Origin: Actinomycetota bacterium
GTDB taxonomy: Bacteria; Actinomycetota; Actinomycetes; S36-B12; UBA5976
DNA: 9,339 nt
Direction of reading: 5' to 3'
Assembly: GCA_009923375.1 (NCBI GenBank)
Contig: RFTO01000036.1
Coordinates: forward strand, 1-9,339
The translations under genes and the position numbers were made by a program. The notes under the pieces are model-generated. The model worked only from the letters and a program-made list of their open reading frames with translations. It was not told the DNA's origin and ran no database searches. Positions 1 to 5,373 of this stretch are shown piece after piece. Every line of letters begins with the position of its first letter. Position 1 is the stretch's first letter.

Positions 1-423
1 GCCATCACGAGCCACTGAATCAAGAGCGGAGTCAATCTCGGAGAGGTTCGAACACACAAACGCGGCGGCTGTCGGCACACCGGCGGCATGCATCACCTCC
101 TTGGCAAACGCCTTGCTGGCTTCAAGCTCCGCAGCTGCTCGATCGGGGCCGAAGCATGCAATTCCCTTAGCGCGCAACGCATCGCCGATGCCATAGGTCA
201 GCGGCACTTCTGGCCCAACAATCACCAGTGCGCAATTCAGTGACTGTGCAAGTTCGGCCACCGCCGCTGCGTCATTGATGTTCAGCTGATGGCATTGAGC
301 AAGTTCGGCGATACCCGGATTCCCAGGCGCCGAATGGATATCAAGCCCGCGTGGATCGAGTGTGAGTTGACGAACCAACGCGTGCTCACGAGCACCGGCA
401 CCTAAAACCAAGACAGTGGTCAT
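1..423 (-). CDS. purD: Phosphoribosylamine-glycine ligase (GAR synthetase), N-terminal 141 residues, cut by window edge
   Basis: This is the second enzyme of de novo purine synthesis in the cytoplasm: it joins phosphoribosylamine and glycine with ATP to give glycinamide ribonucleotide. The visible part starts at ATG 423 with MTTVLVLGAGAREHALV, the glycine-rich start of the PurD N-terminal domain (residues 4-17). GPEVPL follows at about residue 78, then the linker into the ATP-grasp domain, including CFGPDRAAAELEASKAFAKE. The frame is open to base 1, so the ATP-grasp and C-terminal domains lie outside the window. The start is 13 bases after the stop of the DUF4446 gene, with no strong ribosome binding site, so translation is probably coupled to that gene. 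Family assignment is from recognised motifs and is firm. Confidence 0.95.
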   Translation of the reverse strand, partial: MTTVLVLGAGAREHALVRQLTLDPRGLDIHSAPGNPGIAELAQCHQLNINDAAAVAELAQSLNCALVIVGPEVPLTYGIGDALRAKGIACFGPDRAAAELEASKAFAKEVMHAAGVPTAAAFVCSNLSEIDSALDSVARDG

Positions 424-436
424 CGACGCAGCCCCG

Positions 437-961
437 CTACTTACGCTCGCCGCACGCGCGCTCAACTGCTTCGCGTTCCTCTGGGGAGGCTAATTCCGCA
501 GCACCACCCATGACTGCCTTCAGATAGGTGCGAGTTTCAGACCGCCCGTGGATGCTGGTGATGATCAAGCCGTCGTTGCTGTCATCGAGCATTGCGGCAG
601 AGAATGACATCCGACCGCCCATATCGCCGAAGGCGTCGTAGCGAACAACAGCGGTGTGACGTAAGGCGGAGGCGAGCTCCCGTTGAGCCACGTTCAACGC
701 ATCAGCGATTTCCACGGTCGCTGCACGGAGGTTTGCGATATCAGTCGTGCGTGCTGCCAACGCATCGATAATCGATGCGCCCTCATCACCCTGTTGGAGT
801 ACATCCACGGTGGCTCGCAGCTTGGAGAGAGTGCGAAGTGCCCACACAGCGATAGCCACTGCAGCCAAAGCGACGACCGACGGCACAACGAGTGTGATGA
901 GTTCAGGTTGGGTGAAGGTCGCCGCCGAAACGGCTGCTAATGAGTAAACCACGGCTGGCAC
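437..961 (-). CDS. DUF4446 family membrane-anchored protein
   Basis: A 174-residue protein of unknown function matching the DUF4446 family. Residues about 21-43 form one hydrophobic membrane segment. Residues about 45-100 are charged and alanine-rich and look helical, perhaps a coiled coil. The conserved domain is at about 105-150, with the hallmark VVRYDAFGDMGG, then LDDSNDGLIITSIHGR, then an SETRTYLK segment. One membrane segment near the N-terminus suggests the conserved domain is cytoplasmic, but topology is inferred. I chose the GTG start at 961 because a TANNNT box (TAGTGT) ends exactly 6 bases upstream, which fits leaderless transcription; a second in-frame GTG lies at 952. It is the first gene of a unit with purD. 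The purD link says nothing definite about its function. Confidence 0.88.
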   Translation of the reverse strand: MPAVVYSLAAVSAATFTQPELITLVVPSVVALAAVAIAVWALRTLSKLRATVDVLQQGDEGASIIDALAARTTDIANLRAATVEIADALNVAQRELASALRHTAVVRYDAFGDMGGRMSFSAAMLDDSNDGLIITSIHGRSETRTYLKAVMGGAAELASPEEREAVERACGERK

Positions 962-967
962 GAGGCA

Positions 968-973
968 ACACTA
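968..973 (-). promoter_or_regulatory. Probable -10 box of leaderless promoter for DUF4446-purD
   Basis: On the minus strand TAGTGT (a TANNNT actinobacterial -10 hexamer) is followed by six bases (TGCCTC) and then the GTG start codon, placing transcription start at or next to the G of GTG. I see no convincing -35 box at 17-18 bases and no Shine-Dalgarno sequence. A TTGACG lies only 5 bases upstream, too close to serve as its -35. Confidence 0.45.
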
Positions 974-1210
974 CTTACCGTCAACTGGGACGGGACTGGA
1001 TGTCAGCATCCCGGGTAACGGCCTTGGCACCACGCACATGTGGGATGAGACTCAGGCCCTGCTTCTAACGAAGATCCAGCGTCCAAAGCCACAGGCCGTG
1101 GTCGCAGCACTACCACCAGCTCAAGCCACGAGATGTAATCGCATCGAGATTGCATTGCAGTCACGTCGACGTCACTTGGACGTCACTACGCACTCACGCC
1201 CAGGTCGGGT
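974..1210. other. Intergenic region between the DUF4446 promoter and the upstream terminator
   Basis: About 240 bases with no convincing gene on either strand, and no tRNA or riboswitch that I recognise. It lies downstream of the DUF5926 terminator and upstream of the DUF4446 start, so it should hold the regulatory DNA for the DUF4446-purD unit. The only clear structure is the 11-base phased repeat at 1160-1192. Plus-strand reading frames here continue into the antisense of the DUF5926 gene and look like chance frames. Confidence 0.5.
1160..1192. repeat. Three 11-base phased repeats (GTCAC every 11 bases), possible operator
   Basis: On the plus strand GTCAC begins at 1160, 1171 and 1182. The first two units are GTCACGTCGAC and GTCACTTGGAC; the third, GTCACTACGCA, keeps only the first six positions of the second. 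A perfect 10-base palindrome, ACGTCGACGT, joins units one and two. Spacing of one helical turn puts the same face of the DNA to a bound protein. That is typical of sites for cooperative regulators, but no specific regulator can be named. It sits about 190 bases upstream of the proposed DUF4446 -10 box. Confidence 0.5.
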
Positions 1211-1258
1211 AAAAAAGGGTCTGGACACCATCGACGGGGGATGCGATAGTGCCCAGAC
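1211..1258 (-). terminator. Intrinsic terminator ending the permease-DUF5926 unit
   Basis: Read on the minus strand, bases 1258 to 1244 pair with 1233 to 1219 to give a 15-base stem. It has 13 Watson-Crick pairs and two G-U wobbles that pair only in minus-strand RNA (they would be A-C mismatches in plus-strand RNA). The loop is 10 bases. After two C residues comes a run of six T (1216 to 1211). Strand-specific pairing plus the T run make this a rho-independent terminator for minus-strand transcription. It lies about 115 bases after the DUF5926 stop codon. Confidence 0.88.
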
Positions 1259-1372
1259 TCATCCAACATTACAGACTCGCAGTGCTCGATGCCGAACTAG
1301 GAGCCGTATCTGTGCGGTTTTTGGGGCATCGCAGGGTCTCAGCGGACTTCTTTGCCAAAGTGCCCCGCGGAG

Positions 1373-2299
1373 TCACTTGCGGATGGTGACGTGCTTACCC
1401 ACAACAGCAGCGCGACTGCGACGCTGGTCGGTGGTCAGCTCCGATATGTCGGCCACGGCCGCTGCGAAACGCTGTGCGAAGGCCCTCACCTCTTCGGCGA
1501 TGTCCGCGACATTTTCGGTGGCGATGTCCCATACCGGAGTCAGGATGCCGTGCACTCGAAAGTTCCCAAGTAGCTTCGTGCCCTCACCCAGGGACTCTTG
1601 GTGTGTCGCCGCGAGTCGTGCCCACGCATCGGTAGCGGCATCCTCCGCGTAAGGAAGGGACATCCGTACCTGGGGACGATCCGCCAGATGTACTAGGTAT
1701 GCGGCGGGTACTCCGTCAATTGGATCGGCGGTGATCACCGATGAGTTGAGCTCATCAAGATCCGTGACCTCGAATCCCTCTACGACATTTGTCTCAAGCC
1801 ACCAGCTGAAGTCATCGAGTGACTGGACTTCCAGCAGTGCAGTGGGATCTATGAAGTCTTGCAGGCGCAGACCCGGGTCCAGCGATGTTTGGCAATCGGC
1901 GTATTCCTGCGGGTTCGCGTCAACCAAAATCTCGATGGCGTCAGCGACATCCCGTGAGCGGTCGTTTGAATTGAAGGTGTTCTGCATGCCGAGCACGATC
2001 GAGTTCTTCGCAGTTCGCACACCTCGATAGGCGTTCGGCAGCAACGTGCCGATAGTCACAGTTACGCCCTTCGGCACAACCGCCTGTTTGCTCACGAGCG
2101 GCAGCACCGCCGTGGCTGATGAGAGAAACTCCGTCATCATCACCAGCTGCGCCTCACATGCAAGACCTTCGAATGGGCGCACAACGAGTGCATTCGCTTC
2201 CTTATCGCGATCACGGGCATGGCAGTTCTTGTAGCGCTTGCCAGAGCCGCAAGGGCAAGGCTCGCGCAGTCCAACAGCAGGAATCTCAGAGGTGCTCAC
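1373..2299 (-). CDS. DUF5926 family protein with N-terminal SEC-C zinc motif
   Basis: A 308-residue protein. Residues 14-27 hold the SEC-C motif PCPCGSGKRYKNCH, with C15, C17, C26 and H27 as the expected zinc ligands. SEC-C is also found at the SecA C-terminus. From about residue 38 the protein matches DUF5926, an actinobacterial family of unknown function: VVRPFEGL, VTVTIGTLLPNAYRG, SRDVADAI, RLQDFIDP and a tryptophan-rich DDFSWWLE segment. It has no signal peptide or membrane segment and is presumably cytoplasmic. The frame stays open upstream, but that extension is antisense-like and overlaps the permease, so I chose the GTG at 2299, which matches the family's usual start just before the SEC-C motif. 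It lies 11 bases after the permease stop with no good Shine-Dalgarno site, suggesting coupling and shared TPP riboswitch control. Function unknown. Confidence 0.88.
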   Translation of the reverse strand: MSTSEIPAVGLREPCPCGSGKRYKNCHARDRDKEANALVVRPFEGLACEAQLVMMTEFLSSATAVLPLVSKQAVVPKGVTVTIGTLLPNAYRGVRTAKNSIVLGMQNTFNSNDRSRDVADAIEILVDANPQEYADCQTSLDPGLRLQDFIDPTALLEVQSLDDFSWWLETNVVEGFEVTDLDELNSSVITADPIDGVPAAYLVHLADRPQVRMSLPYAEDAATDAWARLAATHQESLGEGTKLLGNFRVHGILTPVWDIATENVADIAEEVRAFAQRFAAAVADISELTTDQRRSRAAVVGKHVTIRK

Positions 2300-2310
2300 G
2301 AGCGCCAAGG

Positions 2311-3704
2311 CTAGTGATGCGGCCGCACAATGCGGTGATGCAGCGCGCCGATACCGACAGTCGCGGCGGCGGTGAACACGACGGTGGTGAGCGTGGCTGA
2401 CCCAAGCAGCGTTGGCAGCCCCGCTGTGTGTGCCGCAACCCCACTCCACATCTGCGACCAACCTGGCACAGCTCCAGGACTCATGCGGCTGTAAACGAAA
2501 ATGCCGAACACCCAAGGCATTACGTACATCCACCGCATCCGCTGCGGCTGCCAAGGTGTGATGCGCGAGTGTGCGTTACTTCTCACGAGCGGGCTGACGA
2601 CGAACCAATCAGTGACCAGCATCGCAGCCAACGGCACGAACACTGCGCCGATGACGAGTAGGAAAGTCTCATAAGACTCGATGTCGATGAGCAATGCGCA
2701 CACAGCTGCAGCTGCGGTGATGAGCACCGCAGCCACGCGTCGATCGATCCGCGGTTGCAGATTCTGCAAGCTGATAGCCGTGGAGTAGACATTTGCGAAT
2801 GCCTCATCCAGCTCATCCACGGCCAGAACAATCAAAGCGAGCGCGCCAACGGGCAAAATCATCAAGCCGTTGAGGAAGCCCGATGCGGTGTATTCAACGG
2901 CTAAACCCTGAGAGGAAAAGACTGCGAGCACACCAATGATGAAACACACCGTCGACGCAATGGCATAACCACCGCCAACCCCAATGAGTGTTGCGCGGTT
3001 ACTTCGCGAATGGCGCGACCAATCACCGGCGAGGACCGCCCAACTAACCGGCATCGCTACCACGACATCGAATGCCGGCCAAAACAACTGCCAGGAGCCA
3101 GTGGCCGGCATGTGCACTCCAGCATTGATGACCGCGATGAGTAGGTAAGCAGTCGCTGCGATGACCAACCAGGTGAGGTAACGGCGCACGATTGCTGCCG
3201 TATGCAACGGGCGCACCGCAAGGGCGCCAGCCACCAATGCAGCACCCAGCGTCCACCACAGCCGTGTGTGCTCACCAGTGAGGCGGCTGCCAACGGCAGC
3301 GATAACAAAGATCTCCAATGCGGCCCAGCCAAAGCATTGCGCGATGTTCAGCACCGATGGTAGATAAGACATCCGCCGACCGAGCAATCCGCGCAGCATC
3401 ACCATTGATGGCGCGCCCGTGGCCGAGGAAGTGACCGCAGCTGCAGCAAGCAGCGCAGAGCCGACGATGCTGCCGAGGATCACGACACACAGTGCGGCAG
3501 CAGGCTCAATGCGGTGCCCTCTGTCGGTTGAATGACGAACACAGCAGTGGCAGGAATGAGCAGTGAGACACCGAGCGATCCCCACAGAGTTACTTGATCT
3601 CGCAAGCCGTGTACCCGCACCGCATCATGTGCTTCAAGGGTGATTGGCGCCTCAGTTATTGACTTTGGGCGGCGGGTTCGGCGTGCTTGCTCCACGGATG
3701 CCAT
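2311..3704 (-). pseudogene. NCS1-family permease, predicted thiamine-precursor (HMP) transporter, CytX-like, frameshifted
   Basis: A nucleobase:cation symporter-1 (cytosine permease) family membrane protein read in two frames. Frame one runs from ATG 3704 through the first membrane segment (LRDQVTLWGSLGVSLLIPATAVFVIQP) and stops at 3480. Frame two carries the rest, from ALCVVILGSIVG through GAPSMVMLRGLLGRR and YLPSVLNIAQCFGWAALE to the stop at 2311. One extra base near 3497 would join them: the span is 1394 bases, one short of 465 codons, and the repaired length of 464 residues suits the family. Shine-Dalgarno GAAGGAG lies 5 bases before ATG 3704 but touches the alternative GTG at 3710, so ATG 3704 is the start. 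The TPP riboswitch just upstream implies import of a thiamine precursor; NCS1 sequence alone would allow cytosine or purines. The frameshift may be a real mutation or a sequencing or assembly error. Confidence 0.85.
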
Positions 3705-3707
3705 GTG

Positions 3708-3804
3708 CACTCCTTCTGCTCAGTCGGCATAACCCGACTGGTCGTGCGGTCGGCGGCAGTGTCCGCCCTCTCAGCCCGGCTATGCCCGGGCTCCCGCGAG
3801 GTGG
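3708..3804 (-). ncRNA. TPP riboswitch (THI element) controlling the NCS1 permease
   Basis: Read on the minus strand, the leader has the parts of a TPP aptamer in order. P2 is GCGG (3796-3793) with CCGC (3749-3746). P3 is GCCCGG with CCGGGC (3791-3774, 6-base loop). The conserved CTGAGAG core is at 3774-3768, followed by an extra stem GGCGG/CCGCC (3767-3752). The last hairpin is CAGTCGG/CCGACTG (3740-3721) around the loop GTTATG. The usual loop there contains UAAUG, so this copy has UUAUG. A short P1 can form between CACCTC (3803-3798) and GAGTG (3712-3708) with one bulged C, which would cover part of the Shine-Dalgarno. There is no T run, so control is probably at translation initiation. The set of elements makes the assignment firm; P1 and boundaries are approximate. 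Confidence 0.9.
3710..3717 (-). promoter_or_regulatory. Shine-Dalgarno site of the NCS1 permease
   Basis: AGAAGGAG on the minus strand, 5 bases before ATG 3704. It settles the start codon: the GTG at 3710-3708 overlaps its last base and cannot be used with it. It lies at the 3' end of the TPP aptamer, where ligand-dependent P1 pairing could hide it. Confidence 0.75.
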
Positions 3805-3809
3805 ACATC

Positions 3810-3815
3810 ACTATA
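3810..3815 (-). promoter_or_regulatory. -10 box of the riboswitch-permease promoter
   Basis: TATAGT on the minus strand, close to consensus TATAAT. It would place transcription start at about 3803-3804, right where the TPP aptamer begins. I see no good -35 hexamer 16-18 bases upstream; that position falls inside the 34-base tandem repeat. Confidence 0.6.
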
Positions 3816-3832
3816 GAGGCGCCAGATGCGAC

Positions 3833-3900
3833 CGACGGCTGCGACGATGACTTCGCCAGTTGCCACCGACGACTGTGGCGATGACTTCACCAGTTGCCAC
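3833..3900. repeat. 34-base tandem duplication (two units, 30/34 identical)
   Basis: Units at 3833-3866 and 3867-3900 differ at unit positions 6, 10, 12 and 23, all transitions. The last 22 bases of each unit differ at one position only (CGATGACTTC then G or A, then CCAGTTGCCAC). The repeat lies immediately upstream of the permease -10 box, so it may carry duplicated regulator sites or simply be a slipped duplication. Confidence 0.85.
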
Positions 3901-4015
3901 ACAAGCGCGATGCACTACCGCGACTGCCGGTGGTGTCGCCACGAACACACCATTTGCGAACAGGGCGTGACGTGCACACCGCCACGTGCACAGCACGACC
4001 AACACAACACCACGA

Positions 4016-4045
4016 GCACAAGCCGCAGGCGCACAAGCCGCAGGC
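4016..4045. repeat. Perfect 15-base tandem duplication
   Basis: GCACAAGCCGCAGGC occurs twice in direct succession (4016-4030 and 4031-4045) in the non-coding stretch before menJ. If translated in the menJ frame it would read HKPQA twice, but it lies upstream of the preferred start. It looks like a recent slippage event. Confidence 0.9.
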
Positions 4046-4121
4046 GCTGGGCGTCGGTCATCAGGTATCACTCAAGGGACCTGAGCGCGCTGAATTCGGC
4101 AAACCTTGGCACGATTGCACT

Positions 4122-5366
4122 GTGACCGTCGAACCGCTCCACACTGATGTGCTTGTTATCGGCGCTGGACCCGCTGGTTCGGCGGCGGCGGCATGGTGTG
4201 CACGTGCCGGCATGGATGTTCTCTTGGCCGATGCCGAGCACTTCCCCCGCGATAAGGCGTGTGGAGATGGGCTTACCCCTCGGGCCATTTTGGCTCTGCG
4301 TGAACTCGGCATGAGCGATTACCTCAACACCTGCGCGGTCAATGTCGGTCTTCGGGCGGCTGGCTTTGGGCAAACGCTGCTGCTGCCATGGCCTGGCGGA
4401 AAGTGGCCGACCACTGGCGGCGCCAGCCCCCGGATGCGTCTGGATAACGCCATCCACGAGGTGGCCCTCGCCGCTGGTGCGCGTGAGCTACCAGGTGCTC
4501 GGGCTATCGATGTGACGATGAACGGCGATCACATCGCAGCCGTGATGTTTCGCACGGAAGAAGGACTCCGCGAAGTGCGAGCCCGACGGGTGGTCGTCGC
4601 CGATGGAGCCAAATCCACGTTAGGTCGGGTGCTGGGCAGACAGTGGCATCGCGACACCGTTTACGGCGTCGCTTCTCGTGCGTACATCTCCAGCGACCGC
4701 CACGACGATCCATGGATCTCCTCGCACCTGGAGTTGCGTGACGCGGACGGTGTGCTGCTTTCGGGCTACGGATGGGTCTTCCCTCTCGCCGATGGCGGAG
4801 TGAACATCGGGGTGGGAACGCTCGCCACAGACAAGCGCCCGGCGAATATCAATTTGCGGACTCTGCTCGACACCTACGTCGGGCAGCAGCGTGACGACTG
4901 GAAGTTGCAAGGTGACATCAGCAATTACGCGTCTCGGCCATTGCCCATGGGCGGGGCGGTGTCGAATATCGCCGGTCCGAACTGGGTGATGATCGGGGAT
5001 GCTGCTGCCTGCATCAACCCTCTCAACGGGGAGGGCATTGATTACGGCCTAGAGACCGGCAGGCTTGCCGCGATTGCACTCGCCGAGCACTCGAATCTGT
5101 CGCGGGTGTGGCCGCAGATTCTGCACAAGGAATATGGCCCGGCTTTCTCAATTGCACGGCGGCTGGGCGATGTCCTTACATTGCCTGGTTTCCTCATCAA
5201 AGCTGGCCCGATCGGAATGAGATCGCGGTGGATGATGGAGATCGCCTTGCGACTCATGGGCAACCTTGTGAGCGATGAAGACACTGACACGATTGCCAGG
5301 TTGTGGCGCACGGCCGGTTCATGGAGTTCTCGGATGGATGAACGTGCACCTTTTGGAGTGAAGTAA
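4122..5366 (+). CDS. menJ: Menaquinone reductase, geranylgeranyl-reductase family flavoprotein (MenJ)
   Basis: FAD-dependent enzyme expected to reduce one double bond in the isoprenoid tail of menaquinone, the respiratory quinone of actinobacteria, at the membrane face. With start GTG 4122 it has 414 residues. The Rossmann FAD motif GAGPAG is at residues 14-19. The family block FPRDKACGDGLTPRA follows at 41-55, WHRDTVYGVA and GYGWVFPL lie in the middle, and the second FAD motif GDAAACINPLNGEGIDYG is at 292-309 with D293. These blocks and the C-terminal half agree closely with what I recall of mycobacterial MenJ. The frame remains open to ATG 3894, but that extension is low in complexity, and the family begins only a few residues before the FAD motif. 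GTG 4122 has no clear Shine-Dalgarno or -10 box, so the start is the weak point. The stop lies 7 bases from the convergent ABC gene. Confidence 0.9.
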   Translation: MTVEPLHTDVLVIGAGPAGSAAAAWCARAGMDVLLADAEHFPRDKACGDGLTPRAILALRELGMSDYLNTCAVNVGLRAAGFGQTLLLPWPGGKWPTTGGASPRMRLDNAIHEVALAAGARELPGARAIDVTMNGDHIAAVMFRTEEGLREVRARRVVVADGAKSTLGRVLGRQWHRDTVYGVASRAYISSDRHDDPWISSHLELRDADGVLLSGYGWVFPLADGGVNIGVGTLATDKRPANINLRTLLDTYVGQQRDDWKLQGDISNYASRPLPMGGAVSNIAGPNWVMIGDAAACINPLNGEGIDYGLETGRLAAIALAEHSNLSRVWPQILHKEYGPAFSIARRLGDVLTLPGFLIKAGPIGMRSRWMMEIALRLMGNLVSDEDTDTIARLWRTAGSWSSRMDERAPFGVK

Positions 5367-5373
5367 CCCCGTC

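Larger units (their letters stand above)
3816..4121. other. Intergenic region between the permease promoter and menJ
   Basis: About 300 bases between two divergently read genes. It contains the 34-base and 15-base tandem duplications and a repeated ACGTGCACA (3970-3978 and 3984-3992). The frame of menJ stays open back to an ATG at 3894, but the extra 76 residues are rich in His, Arg and Pro and partly encoded by the tandem repeats. The opposite-strand frame is equally low in complexity. I see no convincing promoter for menJ here and no structured RNA that I recognise. Confidence 0.5.

Noticed and set aside
1323..1366. Hairpin GGGGCA/TGCCCC just after the DUF5926 stop as a terminator
   Set aside because: Only 6 pairs with a 32-base loop. 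On the minus strand it is followed by A residues rather than T. The structure at 1211-1258 is far better.
1038..1652. Plus-strand 204-codon frame as a gene
   Set aside because: It runs across the terminator and then antisense to the well-supported DUF5926 gene. Its translation is Arg/Ser/Thr-rich with no recognisable domain.
3485..3515. Programmed -1 frameshift joining the two permease frames
   Set aside because: The shift would have to occur at CTGCTGCCG on the minus strand, which is not a slippery heptamer, and I see no strong downstream structure. A lost base is simpler.
3811..4071. Minus-strand 86-codon frame before the permease
   Set aside because: It runs through both tandem repeats and the permease -10 box, is low in complexity, and has no family signature.
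5367..5373. Terminator between convergent menJ and the ABC gene
   Set aside because: The gap is 7 bases and I see no stem-loop with a T run spanning it. The same holds for the 4-base gap at 8964-8967.
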